The notes: generated by a model not told the origin, from the sequence alone. A stretch of 64,000 bases of DNA from Desulfobotulus pelophilus (GCF_026155325.1 NZ_JAPFPW010000003.1:175789-239788), one strand, 5' to 3'. Counted from the first letter of the stretch, positions 8,315 to 17,120 are shown. Numbers and translations: made by a program.

Positions 8315-8707
8315 ATGAAAGATCAATTTGTACCGGAGTCTGTTTGTTCCGAGGAAGCTCCTGCGGCCATCGGTCCCTATTCTCAGGCCGTAACAGCCGG
8401 AGGCCTGGTTTTTATCTCCGGCCAGTTGCCCCTGGACCCTGCAACGGGTGATTTTGTTGAAGGCGATGTGGCCGCCCATACCCATCAGTGCCTGAAAAAC
8501 CTTTCGGCCATAGCCAGGGCTGCAGGAACGGAATTGAACCGGGCTGTTAAGGTGACAGTTTTTTTAACGGATATGAATGATTTTGCGGCAGTGAATGAAG
8601 TCTATACACGGCATTTTGATAAGATTCTACCTGCACGATCCGCTGTTCAGGTGGCAGCCCTGCCCAAAAATGCCCGTATCGAAATAGAAGCGATTCTTGC
8701 CCGTTAA
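8315..8707 (+). CDS. ridA: RidA (YjgF) imine/enamine deaminase
   Basis: 130 aa, the usual length for RidA. The motif AAIGPYSQAV is near residue 17, ISGQLPLDP near 34, and the substrate-binding Arg is R108 in LPARSAVQV, followed by the C-terminal IEIEAIL signature. RidA hydrolyses reactive 2-aminoacrylate and related imines released by PLP enzymes to keto acids and ammonia. Its position 23 bp before a PLP-dependent cysteine/cysteate lyase fits exactly, since that enzyme releases 2-aminoacrylate. It lies 29 bp after the regulator stop, with GAAAGGGAAATC as ribosome site, and is probably co-transcribed with both. Confidence 0.95.
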   Translation: MKDQFVPESVCSEEAPAAIGPYSQAVTAGGLVFISGQLPLDPATGDFVEGDVAAHTHQCLKNLSAIARAAGTELNRAVKVTVFLTDMNDFAAVNEVYTRHFDKILPARSAVQVAALPKNARIEIEAILAR

Positions 8708-8729
8708 CGTAAAAGAAGGAGAACTGTTG

Positions 8730-9746
8730 ATGAATCTATCCCGATTTCCCCGCCGTCGTTACACCGAAGGTCATACTCCTCTGGAATTTCTGCCCCGTTT
8801 TACGGAAGCAGTGGGTGGTCCCAACATTTATATTAAGAGAGATGATCTTCTTGGCTTGACATCCGGGGGCAACAAGACCCGAAAGCTGGAGTTTCTTGTG
8901 GCCGATGCCATGGCCCAGGGAGCCGATACTCTTATTACCTGTGGAGCTGTTCAGTCCAACCACTGCCGCCTTACCCTGGCTGCGGCCGTGAAAGAGGGGC
9001 TGAAGTGCCGCCTGGTTCTGGAGGAAAGGGTGCCCGGATCTTACAATCCTGAAGCTTCCGGCAATAACTTTCTGTTTAACCTTCTGGGCGTTGAAAAAAT
9101 TACGGTTGTGCCGGCGGGAACCAACATGGCGGAAGCCATGGGTAAGGTGGCGGAAGAGCTGGCAGCGGATGGCCGCAGGGGCTATGTGATTCCCGGTGGC
9201 GGTTCCAATGCCATTGGTGCCACGGGTTACGTGGCCTGTGCACAGGAGATTCAGCAGCAGTTGTTTGAAAAGGGACTTGACATCCATCAGCTTTGCGTGG
9301 CTTCGGGTTCTTCTGGAACTCACGCGGGCCTGCTGACGGGTTTTATTGGCTGCAACCTGAATATTCCTGTTGTGGGTGTTGGGGTGAGCCGTGATCCCGA
9401 AGATCAGGATCCCATTGTGCACCAGGTCGCTCTGGAAACGGCCGAGAGACTGGGAATGAAGCAGGATATTTCCAGGGAGTCCGTTGTCACCTTCGGCGAT
9501 TACTGGAGGCCAAAGTATTCCGTGCCCAATGCGAAGATGGTGGAGGCGGTAACCATGATGGCCAGAACTGAAGGCATACTGCTTGACCCCGTCTACACGG
9601 GCAAGGCCGTTGCCGGTCTCATCGGTCTCTGCCGTAAAGGTTACTTTAAAAAAGGTGAAAATGTTTTGTATGTGCATACGGGAGGCTCGCCGGCATTGTA
9701 TGCTTACACAAGACCCATCCTTGGGCTGGAAGAAGTGGCAGAGTGA
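8730..9746 (+). CDS. PLP-dependent D-cysteine desulfhydrase / L-cysteate sulfo-lyase
   Basis: 338 aa, fold-type II PLP enzyme of the ACC deaminase/D-cysteine desulfhydrase family. The motif SGGNKTRKLEFL carries the PLP lysine K49, followed by CGAVQSNHCRLT, GSSGTHAGL (phosphate cup) and LDPVYTGKA. Family members split D-cysteine to pyruvate, H2S and ammonia, or (CuyA) L-cysteate to pyruvate, sulfite and ammonia; sequence alone does not separate the two here. The aspartate-like racemase and dicarboxylate symporter next door slightly favour cysteate, the sulfonate analogue of aspartate. The ATG at 8730 follows GAAGGAGA; an ATG at 8697 overlaps ridA and is less likely. Confidence 0.85.
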   Translation: MNLSRFPRRRYTEGHTPLEFLPRFTEAVGGPNIYIKRDDLLGLTSGGNKTRKLEFLVADAMAQGADTLITCGAVQSNHCRLTLAAAVKEGLKCRLVLEERVPGSYNPEASGNNFLFNLLGVEKITVVPAGTNMAEAMGKVAEELAADGRRGYVIPGGGSNAIGATGYVACAQEIQQQLFEKGLDIHQLCVASGSSGTHAGLLTGFIGCNLNIPVVGVGVSRDPEDQDPIVHQVALETAERLGMKQDISRESVVTFGDYWRPKYSVPNAKMVEAVTMMARTEGILLDPVYTGKAVAGLIGLCRKGYFKKGENVLYVHTGGSPALYAYTRPILGLEEVAE

Positions 9747-9754
9747 AAAAGAGG

Positions 9755-9802
9755 ATCCCGGAAAGCTTCGCATTAAACAGCAAGTTTTCCGGGATTTTTT
9801 TT
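9755..9802 (+). terminator. Rho-independent terminator between lyase and racemase genes
   Basis: A 10-bp perfect stem ATCCCGGAAA/TTTCCGGGAT with a 20-base loop is followed by eight T. It ends the regulator-ridA-lyase unit; only read-through or a nearby promoter would express the racemase, whose ATG is 22 bases on. Confidence 0.85.
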
Positions 9803-9824
9803 AAGGGACAGAAAAGAGGTGGCC

Positions 9825-10532
9825 ATGGGAGAAAAAGTGGTGGGTATTATTGGCGGTATGGGGCCGGAGGCCACGGTGGATCTGATGGCAAGGGTCATAC
9901 GGGCTACTTCTGCTGCAGATGACAGGGATCATATTCGGATGCTTGTGGACAACAACCCCAAAGTGCCTTCGCGAATCCGTGCCCTGATCGAAGGCGGGGG
10001 AGAAAGTCCTGCCCCCTGTCTGCGGGAAATGGCGCAGAAGCTGGCGGCATGGGGGGTGGATTTTCTCGCCATGCCCTGCAACACGGCACATCACTATTAT
10101 AGCGATATACGGGAGGCCGTATCCATACCTGTTCTGAATATGGTGGATATGGCGGTGGAGGCCTGCCTCATCCGGAATAAAAATTTGAAAAAAGTGGGCC
10201 TGATGGCGTCCACGGCAGTTTTGAATCTGGAGCTTTATGAGCAGAGCTTTGCCGCAGAAGGGGTAGAGATGCTGGCTCCTCCTCCGGCGGTCCAGAAAGG
10301 GCTCATGGGAGCCATCCGGAGAATCAAAACCAGTGTATACGGAGAGGAGGTCCGTCTGATTTTGCAGGAAACAGCCGACAGCCTTGTGGGAGAGGGGGCA
10401 GAACTGCTGCTGGTGGCCTGCACGGAGCTTTCTGTTATTTCAGAAAGTCTGGCAGTGAAAGTGCCTTTGCTGGATGCATCGCAGATACTGGCTGAAGCCA
10501 TCGTGAAAAAGGTGAAAACGGATTGCACCTGA
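9825..10532 (+). CDS. Aspartate/glutamate racemase family protein
   Basis: 235 aa. The N-terminal GIIGGMGPEATVDLM is the aspartate-racemase (YgeA/RacX) signature. Both catalytic cysteines are present: C85 in AMPCNTAHHYY and C199 in LLVACTELSV, so two-base racemisation without cofactor is expected. Substrate could be aspartate, glutamate, a broad set of amino acids, or the aspartate analogue cysteate given the neighbours. The ATG at 9825 follows AAGAGG with 5-base spacing; a GTG two codons earlier is possible. It lies directly after a strong terminator and 46 bp before the symporter gene. Confidence 0.9.
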   Translation: MGEKVVGIIGGMGPEATVDLMARVIRATSAADDRDHIRMLVDNNPKVPSRIRALIEGGGESPAPCLREMAQKLAAWGVDFLAMPCNTAHHYYSDIREAVSIPVLNMVDMAVEACLIRNKNLKKVGLMASTAVLNLELYEQSFAAEGVEMLAPPPAVQKGLMGAIRRIKTSVYGEEVRLILQETADSLVGEGAELLLVACTELSVISESLAVKVPLLDASQILAEAIVKKVKTDCT

Positions 10533-10578
10533 TTGAATAGGTCTGCAGACCGATTAACGAACGGACAGGAGGTTAGGG

Positions 10579-11820
10579 ATGGCAGAAGAAAAGAAAAAAA
10601 TGAGCCTGCCGGCAAAAATGGGTATTGGTTTTGCCGCAGGTATTCTGCTGGGTTTCATTTTTCAGATGGGCGGTTGGGATATCGCATGGGTAAAACCCTT
10701 TGGTGATATTTTTATTCGTCTGATTCGTATGATTGTTGTGCCCCTTGTGTTCATTTCACTGGTGGCGGGTGCCGCCAGCATGGGGGATCTGAGTAAGCTT
10801 GGCCGGGTTTCCGTAAAAACCATTATTTATTATGTAGGAACCACAGCCATTGCTGTTTTCATTGGCCTCATTATTGCCAATGTATTCCAGCCCGGAGCAG
10901 GCCTCACCCTTTCCCTGGAAGGGTTGAAGGCAAGGGAGGTGACACCGCCTGGAACGCTGGAGACTTTTCTGAATATTGTTCCTCTCAACCCTGTTCAGGC
11001 ACTGGCAGAGGGGAAGCTGCTGCAGATTATTTTCTTTGCTATTTTTTTTGGTTTTGCCCTGTCCAGCCTGGGCGAAACGGGAAAGCCCCTTTTGAAAATA
11101 TTTGAAGTGGGCAATGAGGTGATGATTCGCATTACGGCAGCTGTCATGCACTATGCTCCCTATGGGGTCTGTGCCCTGATAGCCTATACGGTTGGTAACA
11201 GCGGTATAGAAGTTTTGCTGCCGCTCATGAAACTCATCGTTCTCATGTATGTTGCCGCGCTGATTCATGTGTGTGTGGTCTACCTGCCTCTTCTGAAAGG
11301 TGCGGGCAAGTTTCCCCTTGTAACGTTCTTTAAAGTGATGAGCCAGCCTCTGTTGATAGCCTTTTCCACCTGTTCCAGTGCGGCCGCTTTGCCTGCCAAC
11401 ATGGCTGCTACGGAAAAACTCGGTGTTCCCAGGCAGATTTCAAGCTTTACCATACCGCTGGGTACCACCATCAATATGGATGGTGCGGCTATCTATCTGG
11501 GGCTGGCAGCGGTATTTGTGGCACAGATTTACGGGATTGAACTGAGCTTTGCTTCTCAGCTCAGCATTCTTCTGATAGCCATTCTGGCTTCCATCGGCTC
11601 CGTGGGCGTTCCTTCGGCGGCTCTGGTGGTGATGACCATGGTGTTTACGCAGGTTCAGTTGCCCATGGAAGGTATCGCTCTTGTGGCCGGGGTGGACAGA
11701 ATTCTGGACATGGCCCGGACAACGCTGAATGTGATGGGTGATGCCACCGGCGCTGTGGTTGTTTCCCGTCTTGAAGGGGATCTGGACCTGGAGCCCGTTG
11801 GAGACGGCAGTATCGGTTGA
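10579..11820 (+). CDS. Dicarboxylate/amino acid:cation symporter (DAACS family)
   Basis: 413-aa inner-membrane protein of the GltP/DctA family (SDF). It has the N-terminal hydrophobic helices, the serine-rich re-entrant loop FSTCSSAAALPANM near residue 260, the GTTINMDGAAIYLG motif of TM7, and GVPSAALVVM followed by DRILDMARTTLNVMGD, whose Asp and Arg bind the amino-acid amino and side-chain carboxyl groups. Substrates in the family are glutamate, aspartate or C4-dicarboxylates with Na+ or H+. In this cluster it probably feeds the racemase and PLP lyase. The ATG follows CAGGAGG. A strong terminator lies after the gene. Confidence 0.93.
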   Translation: MAEEKKKMSLPAKMGIGFAAGILLGFIFQMGGWDIAWVKPFGDIFIRLIRMIVVPLVFISLVAGAASMGDLSKLGRVSVKTIIYYVGTTAIAVFIGLIIANVFQPGAGLTLSLEGLKAREVTPPGTLETFLNIVPLNPVQALAEGKLLQIIFFAIFFGFALSSLGETGKPLLKIFEVGNEVMIRITAAVMHYAPYGVCALIAYTVGNSGIEVLLPLMKLIVLMYVAALIHVCVVYLPLLKGAGKFPLVTFFKVMSQPLLIAFSTCSSAAALPANMAATEKLGVPRQISSFTIPLGTTINMDGAAIYLGLAAVFVAQIYGIELSFASQLSILLIAILASIGSVGVPSAALVVMTMVFTQVQLPMEGIALVAGVDRILDMARTTLNVMGDATGAVVVSRLEGDLDLEPVGDGSIG

Positions 11821-11854
11821 AATGCCCTTTCGGTATGTCCCATCCATAGAATAG

Positions 11855-11896
11855 AAAAGATCCGGGAAAACAGTGGTTTCCCCGGATCTTTTTTTT
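11855..11896. terminator. Terminator between symporter and nitroreductase genes (probably bidirectional)
   Basis: The stem AAAAGATCCGGG-AAA pairs with TTT-CCCCGGATCTT and is followed by a run of eight T on +. The A-rich left side gives U-residues on the minus strand, so it may serve both convergent genes. Confidence 0.85.
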
Positions 11897-11913
11897 ATGG
11901 TGATGTGGAGCGG

Positions 11914-12744
11914 TTATTTCCAGGTGATGGCGGCTGCCTGTCTGGGAGGAATGCGGTGGTAGCGGAAACGGGGTACTCCCACAAGTACGGCACCATGGTT
12001 GCTGACGCCCTTGGGCAGATTCAGCGCCTCTTTCAGTGGGGGCCAGAAGGTGGCCGCTATGTTGAAAAAGCCGGCCCAGCAGGTACCCAGACCCATGGAA
12101 GGAGCGGCTACTTCCAGGTACGCCAGGGCCGTTGCGCAGTCAATGGCTGCTGTTGGAGCCGCCTTGTGGGCACAGGCCACCACAATGTGCGGAGCATCTC
12201 TGCAGATCACATCCAGACCGAGATCAAAGCCTGCCACCGTTTCTTCCAGATGAAATGCCCTGGCCATGGCAGGTTGCTCTTTGATCATGTAGCGCATCCA
12301 GTCTGCCACCATGGCAGTAAGGCGACGTACCTCATCCGTGTCGTGAATGATGAGCCATTGAACAGAGCGGCTGTTATGGCCCGTTGGCGCACAGCTTGCC
12401 GTCTGAACCAGCTCTTCAAGGCGGCTTTTGTCCACAGGCTCTTTTTTGTAATTGCGGATGGACCGGCGGGTGGCAAGCAGATGCCTTGTGGCCTTTTCAT
12501 CGGGCAGCAGATGGGTATCCACGGGGGTACAGTCTTTCGGAGTCAGAAATTCAAGACGGATGGCTGCCGTGGGGCAGACAGAAACGCAGTGTCCGCAGCG
12601 AATACAGAGGACTTCTCCTCCTTTCACAAGGGCGGGCATTTCTCCTTTGCCAGGGAAACCTAAAATCTTTACGGGACATTCTGCTGCACAAATGCCGTCC
12701 TTGTTGCATCGGTCCGGGTCAATGGTAACGAATGCTGCTGTCAT
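11914..12744 (-). CDS. Ferredoxin-nitroreductase fusion protein
   Basis: 276 aa. Residues about 1-62 hold two 4Fe-4S motifs (CNKDGICAAECPV and CIRCGHCVSVCPTAAI). Residues about 80-276 form an FMN-binding nitroreductase domain (RRSIRNYKKEPVD, then ASCAPTGHNSRSVQW and GLGTCWAGFF). Such fusions occur in anaerobes and use reduced ferredoxin to reduce nitro or quinone-like substrates or flavins; the physiological substrate is unknown. The ATG at 12744 follows GGAAGGAG. The frame remains open upstream without a site. Transcribed convergently with the symporter. Confidence 0.9.
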   Translation of the reverse strand: MTAAFVTIDPDRCNKDGICAAECPVKILGFPGKGEMPALVKGGEVLCIRCGHCVSVCPTAAIRLEFLTPKDCTPVDTHLLPDEKATRHLLATRRSIRNYKKEPVDKSRLEELVQTASCAPTGHNSRSVQWLIIHDTDEVRRLTAMVADWMRYMIKEQPAMARAFHLEETVAGFDLGLDVICRDAPHIVVACAHKAAPTAAIDCATALAYLEVAAPSMGLGTCWAGFFNIAATFWPPLKEALNLPKGVSNHGAVLVGVPRFRYHRIPPRQAAAITWK

Positions 12745-12959
12745 GGGGCTCCTTCCTGCCGGGAGGCGGGGATGTAAAGGATTGAATGGAATGTTTGTAT
12801 AATGGTTTTGACCTGCAAGAATCTCTGCTGCCGTTTGAGGTGGAAAGGGGCACAGTTGCGGGTTCGTCCACGTATCTCTGGAAAATGACACAGGGATACG
12901 GCAGGAGTCAAGGCTTCAGCATGGCAGAGGGGGCGGCAGCACAGCCTCCCCGGAAGGAC

Positions 12960-13166
12960 CTATTCCTGCCGGTGTTTCATTTTGCGGGCCATGTCATGGA
13001 AAATATAGGCCATCATACCGAGAATGAAGGTGCTTCCCGGTGTGAAGGAGCAATAGGCCTTGTAGCCGAAAAGACATTCTTTGGAAGCGGAAGCCCAGGG
13101 AGTCAGTGTGAGCAGGGCAAGGATAAGGCATACAAGGGCAGCAAGCATGAAAAGGCGGGGGATCAT
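12960..13166 (-). CDS. Small two-helix membrane protein
   Basis: 68 aa with two hydrophobic segments (residues about 5-25 and 42-58), two Cys between them (ECLFGYKAYC) and a basic, His-containing C-terminus (ARKMKHRQE). It lies 12 bp after the phosphatase gene on the same strand. No family is recognised. The topology would place both Cys and the loop on one side of the membrane. Confidence 0.6.
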   Translation of the reverse strand: MIPRLFMLAALVCLILALLTLTPWASASKECLFGYKAYCSFTPGSTFILGMMAYIFHDMARKMKHRQE

Positions 13167-13178
13167 GGAGTCATCCTT

Positions 13179-13649
13179 TCATTCTCTCAGGGTTGCCGTC
13201 AGGCCCAGAGGGTTCAGCAGAAGGTCCAGGGCATCACATATATGAAGGCTGATAAGATCAGCATTCATCAGAGCCTGACTGCATGCACCTTCTTTCATGA
13301 GAATGGCGACGCCGATGCGGGCTTTTTCCAGCATCAGAGCATCATTACGGCCGTTGCCCATGGCAACGACCTGGGCTTGTCCAAGGCTTTCCACATAGTT
13401 TTTTTTGGCCACCCCCTGATTCCCGGGCGGGATGGTAACGATGTGGAGGGGAAGTCCTGTAAGGGCCTTTGCCACAGAGCCGAAGGTATCGGCAGTAATG
13501 ACATGAATGCTGAGCCGTTTTGCCAGCTGATCCAGGCGACTGGTAACTCCATCAAGGAGTTGTCCGTTTTCGGCCAGGGTTCCGTTGTAATCAAGAACAA
13601 GGTGCTGTGCTTCCACTTTTCCGAATCCGGGAATATCAAAGACAAGCAT
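13179..13649 (-). CDS. Soluble P-type-ATPase-like HAD phosphatase
   Basis: 156 aa, corresponding to the isolated catalytic P-domain family (COG4087-like). Motif I is LVLDYNGTLA with nucleophile D20 and Asn where the second Asp often lies. A VITADTFGS segment corresponds to motif II (Thr), and GNGRNDALML is the magnesium-binding motif IV, as in P-type ATPases. There is no transmembrane part. Substrate is unknown. The small membrane gene follows after 12 bp and menA lies 112 bp upstream on the same strand. Confidence 0.82.
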   Translation of the reverse strand: MLVFDIPGFGKVEAQHLVLDYNGTLAENGQLLDGVTSRLDQLAKRLSIHVITADTFGSVAKALTGLPLHIVTIPPGNQGVAKKNYVESLGQAQVVAMGNGRNDALMLEKARIGVAILMKEGACSQALMNADLISLHICDALDLLLNPLGLTATLRE

Positions 13650-13760
13650 AGGGTTTCCTTGGATATGACCGGTTTCACGTAAAGAAGCCGGGGTAAGGGT
13701 ATCCGTTTGGTTAAAGCCGATTGTATCTGTGCACGGCTCTGCGGAACGGTTTTTTCCTTC

Positions 13761-14645
13761 TTACGGTCCGATCACCAGTGCTGCTGCGTAAAGCAGGCAG
13801 AAGAAAAAGGATAGCCTGGCCGTATGGGCGAGAACTTCATTTAAAAGACGTCCATCCATATGCCACAGGGACTGGATGACTACAATGGCCTTGGGAAAAG
13901 AGATCATTGCCAGAAGCATCCAGATATTGCTTCTGATGGCTATGATGAGGGGGAAGAGATAGGCGCCTGCCACAAGGCCTGTAAAACAATAGCGGCTGGC
14001 CATGGGGCCTATACGTACGGCAAGGGTTCTTTTGCCGGAAGCGGCATCGCCTTCAATGTCCCGTATGTTGTTTACGGATAAAATGGCGGCAATGAGCATG
14101 CCCGCGGGCAGGGAGGCCAGAAGGGCTGTGGGGGAAAAGGTCAGTGCCATGACCCATGTGGTACCGCAGACCGCAACGGGTCCGAAAAAGAGAAAAGCGG
14201 CGGCTTCACCCAGTCCTTTTTCAGTCATGGGAAAGGGGCCTGCGGAGTAGGTCAGAACGCCCATAAGGGAAAAAAAAGCTATGAAAAGAGCGGGAATGCC
14301 TCCGCGGTAAATGAGGTATGATCCGGAAAAAGAGGCCAGTATCATGCAAAGAGCCATGGCCAGCAGTACTTTTTTCCCCTCAATGAGACCACTCTGGGTA
14401 ACCCGCAGGGGGCCGATACGCCTGTCATTATCATGGCCTGCCTTTGCATCGAAATAATCATTGGCAAGGTTCACGGCAATCTGTAGCAGAAGGGCTGTGA
14501 CCAGAGCAAGAAGACCCGAAAGAAGATGGAATTTTCCCATGCTGGCGGCCGCTGCCATGCCCAGAATGACAGGCCCCAGGGCTGCGGGCAGGGTTTGGGG
14601 CCGGGTGGCCAGTATCCAGGCTTCTTTTTGTGAAAGGGTGTTCAT
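13761..14645 (-). CDS. menA: 1,4-dihydroxy-2-naphthoate polyprenyltransferase
   Basis: 294-aa UbiA-family membrane prenyltransferase. The first Asp-rich motif is ANDYFDAKAGHDNDRRIGPLR near residues 61-82, followed by RVTQSGLI typical of MenA. The second motif is VNNIRDIEGD near 190. It attaches the prenyl tail to dihydroxynaphthoate in menaquinone synthesis. Its start ATG overlaps the permease stop (ATGA), so it is translationally coupled to an ABC transporter operon, which is unusual and may indicate import of a quinone precursor (inference). Confidence 0.9.
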   Translation of the reverse strand: MNTLSQKEAWILATRPQTLPAALGPVILGMAAAASMGKFHLLSGLLALVTALLLQIAVNLANDYFDAKAGHDNDRRIGPLRVTQSGLIEGKKVLLAMALCMILASFSGSYLIYRGGIPALFIAFFSLMGVLTYSAGPFPMTEKGLGEAAAFLFFGPVAVCGTTWVMALTFSPTALLASLPAGMLIAAILSVNNIRDIEGDAASGKRTLAVRIGPMASRYCFTGLVAGAYLFPLIIAIRSNIWMLLAMISFPKAIVVIQSLWHMDGRLLNEVLAHTARLSFFFCLLYAAALVIGP

Positions 14646-15406
14646 TCCATGTCCTTGATGAAAAGATGGGGAGCCAGTTTTCTTTCAATGATACGGATCA
14701 GGCCGTACAGCAGACTTCCCATCAGTCCCATGGCCAGAATACCTGTGTACATTTCCGGGTAGAGAAGAATCTGGTAGGTTTCCACAACAATGTAATAGCC
14801 CAGTCCCCACTGGGTAAGGGCCTGTTCCGCAATGAAAAGGACGGCAACGGCTGTTCCCACGGAAACCCTCAGTGCCGTGAGAATGGCGGGCAGGGTAGCG
14901 GGCAGATAGACAAAACGGAAAAGGGCTCTTCTCCCGGCGCCGAGGGACCGGACGGAAGCAATGAGCTCCGGGGTCAGGCTGGCTGCCTCATCTCTCACCA
15001 CCACCAGAATCTGAAAAAAAAGAATGAGGGAAATGAGAAATATTTTGGAAATATCACTGATACCCATGAGCACATAGATGACAGGGAGAAAAACGATTTT
15101 GGGTACGGGGTATAAAATGGTGATCACCGGTGAAAAAAGTGCATTGATTCTCGGGGCCTGGCCGAGGATGAGTCCCAGAGGAGCCGCCGTGCATACGGCC
15201 ATGACAATGGCCAGTATCACCCTTGCCGCACTGGCCAGAAAATGAAGGCCCAGATCACCGAAAAGGTTTTGAAAAAACAGCGGAAGCACGGTGGCAGGAC
15301 CGGGAAGGATGGGTTTTCCCATGGCCAGGGCTGCCAGCTGCCAGAACAGCAGAAGGGTGATCAGCCCCAGCAGTGGGTCCAGAATACCAGACCGTGACGC
15401 TTTCAT
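14642..15406 (-). CDS. ABC transporter permease (SsuC/TauC type)
   Basis: 254 aa with about six transmembrane helices. The EAA loop lies around 150-185 (SLTPELIASVRSLGAGRRALFRFVYLPATLPAILTALR), typical of nitrate/sulfonate/thiamine-precursor importer permeases. The ATG at 15406 overlaps the stop of the ATPase gene (ATGA) and the stop overlaps the menA start, so the genes form one tightly coupled operon. The substrate cannot be assigned from the permease. Confidence 0.9.
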   Translation of the reverse strand: MKASRSGILDPLLGLITLLLFWQLAALAMGKPILPGPATVLPLFFQNLFGDLGLHFLASAARVILAIVMAVCTAAPLGLILGQAPRINALFSPVITILYPVPKIVFLPVIYVLMGISDISKIFLISLILFFQILVVVRDEAASLTPELIASVRSLGAGRRALFRFVYLPATLPAILTALRVSVGTAVAVLFIAEQALTQWGLGYYIVVETYQILLYPEMYTGILAMGLMGSLLYGLIRIIERKLAPHLFIKDME

Positions 15407-16191
15407 GTACTTTCCCCCATGGCTTGTCGTACTCTCTGGCACATTTTGTTGAAACCATAATGATTTCTGGGTTTTTCATCTTTGGCAAGGGGGTTTGCCA
15501 GAATGGTGGGAGCTCTGTTTACCTTCAGTGTGGTCACAAGAATTTTTTCTCCCAGAATGACGGCTTCAGGGATGTCATGGGTTACGGTTATGCGGGTTAT
15601 GGCCTGAGTCCGGCCGAGGCCTGCCATGAGCTCCTGCAGCTCTTCCCGAATGGGAGGATCCAGAGCGGAAAAAGGTTCATCCATCAGAAGAAGATCCGGT
15701 TCCATGAGCAGTGTGCGGGCAATGGCGGCTCTCTGGCGCTGGCCCCTTGAGAGTTGGGCCGGATAACAATGTTCCTTGCCCGCAAGTCCCAGGCGCTGTA
15801 ACCAAAGATCCATGGTTTCTGCCTGGGGTTTTTCATTGCCATTTTGCCATTTTGCAGGTGTGTGGCGACCGTCTGAGCCGTAAAAACGCCGGATTCGGAG
15901 GCCCAGAGAAACATTGGCCCGTATGGTGGCCCATGGCAGCAGCCCATGGTCCTGAAAAACAAGTCCACTTTCGGGACGGGGGCGCTGCAGCTGTTTCCCT
16001 TCCACTTCAATGCTTCCCTGCCGGGGTCTTTTCAGGCCAGCCATAAGGGAGAGAAGGGTGGATTTCCCGCAGCCGGAGGGGCCGATGATAACCCAGGATT
16101 CTCCCTTCTCGATTTCGAGGGAGAAGTTGTCAAATAAAAGTGGCTTTCCCGGATACCCGAAGGAGAGATGACGGATATGAACCATGCTCAT
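15403..16191 (-). CDS. ABC transporter ATP-binding protein (SsuB/TauB type)
   Basis: 262 aa. Walker A is GPSGCGKSTLL (about 37-47), the Q-loop is VFQDHGLLPW, the signature is LSRGQRQRAAIART (Arg in place of the usual Gly), Walker B is LLLMDEPFSALDP, and the switch His is in VTHDIPEAV. A small insertion of about 20 residues precedes the signature region. It energises the neighbouring permease. Start and stop overlap the adjacent genes by four bases. Confidence 0.93.
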   Translation of the reverse strand: MSMVHIRHLSFGYPGKPLLFDNFSLEIEKGESWVIIGPSGCGKSTLLSLMAGLKRPRQGSIEVEGKQLQRPRPESGLVFQDHGLLPWATIRANVSLGLRIRRFYGSDGRHTPAKWQNGNEKPQAETMDLWLQRLGLAGKEHCYPAQLSRGQRQRAAIARTLLMEPDLLLMDEPFSALDPPIREELQELMAGLGRTQAITRITVTHDIPEAVILGEKILVTTLKVNRAPTILANPLAKDEKPRNHYGFNKMCQRVRQAMGEST

Positions 16192-17120
16192 GGCAGGGGC
16201 TCTTCCTGCTGGAGGTCAGAAACATTGTCGTGATAGCGGAGGGGAGTGAGAAGGAGACTCCGGCTCACCATCCAGTTCATCATATCATCCCACTGCTCTT
16301 GAGAAGGGATTTCGGCAACGGGGAAAGGGGGGATGGGAAAGGTCTGGCGTATGTCCGCAGGGGTACGCACGCTGATCAGAAAGATGTCCCGGAAGGCTTC
16401 GGGATTCTCATTGATATCCATGGCAGCCCGGTTCCATGCATTCAGAAAGGTCCGGACTTTCTCCCTTTCCTCGCGGACAGTCCGGCTGTCGAAACTGATG
16501 ACGCTGGCACTGGCGAAGGTGCTGGTCAGGTCATTGGCCAGCTCTCTGGCACCTTGCTGCATGGCACTGAAAGCCAGAGGATCAGGCATAACAGCGGCTT
16601 CAAGACGGCCCTGCATCAGGAGTTGAAACCGTTCGGGGATGGATGGCACAGAGCGTTTACGGATTTCTTCCGGCTGAAGACCTGCATGGCTGAGCATGCG
16701 ATCTGTCAGGTATTCAATAATGGTATGGCGGCTGATGCCGATGGGAACATCTTTGAGTTCCCTAAGGTTGCTGTGCTGGCTTCCCGGGCTGGCAAGAATA
16801 CGGAAAAGAGGGGAGTTTCCCATGGGACGCCTTGCAATCTGAAGCACCTGCATACGGGTTTGATCCCGGTTGAAAAGGGCTGTTCCTGCCATTTCATTGA
16901 TCATGCCGTGAATTCTGCCCGCCTGCATGAGCTGATCCCTTTCCAGGGCGCTGGCAACGGAAATGGCTTCTACCTCCACGCCTGTTTCCCTGAAGTAGCC
17001 TCTGGCTTCCGCCACATGAAAGGGAAGGGCATCGGGAATGGGCAGCAGGGCAACCCGTAAAGGGGTGGTATGGGCGGTGGTACAGAATATAAAAATGAAA
17101 AATATGGAAAAAAAGCGCAT
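16188..17120 (-). CDS. ABC transporter substrate-binding protein (SsuA/THI5-like)
   Basis: 310 aa with an N-terminal signal peptide (about 1-19, hydrophobic Phe/Ile run). The mature part has the NMT1/THI5-like beginning LRVALLPIPDALPFHVAEARGYFRETGVEVE, then VPIGISRHTIIEYLTDRML and LEAAVMPDPLA, as in periplasmic binding proteins for sulfonates or thiamine precursors. The last gene of its operon is menA, so a naphthoate-like or other quinone precursor is a possible ligand (inference). Translationally coupled to the ATPase gene. Confidence 0.85.
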   Translation of the reverse strand: MRFFSIFFIFIFCTTAHTTPLRVALLPIPDALPFHVAEARGYFRETGVEVEAISVASALERDQLMQAGRIHGMINEMAGTALFNRDQTRMQVLQIARRPMGNSPLFRILASPGSQHSNLRELKDVPIGISRHTIIEYLTDRMLSHAGLQPEEIRKRSVPSIPERFQLLMQGRLEAAVMPDPLAFSAMQQGARELANDLTSTFASASVISFDSRTVREEREKVRTFLNAWNRAAMDINENPEAFRDIFLISVRTPADIRQTFPIPPFPVAEIPSQEQWDDMMNWMVSRSLLLTPLRYHDNVSDLQQEEPLP

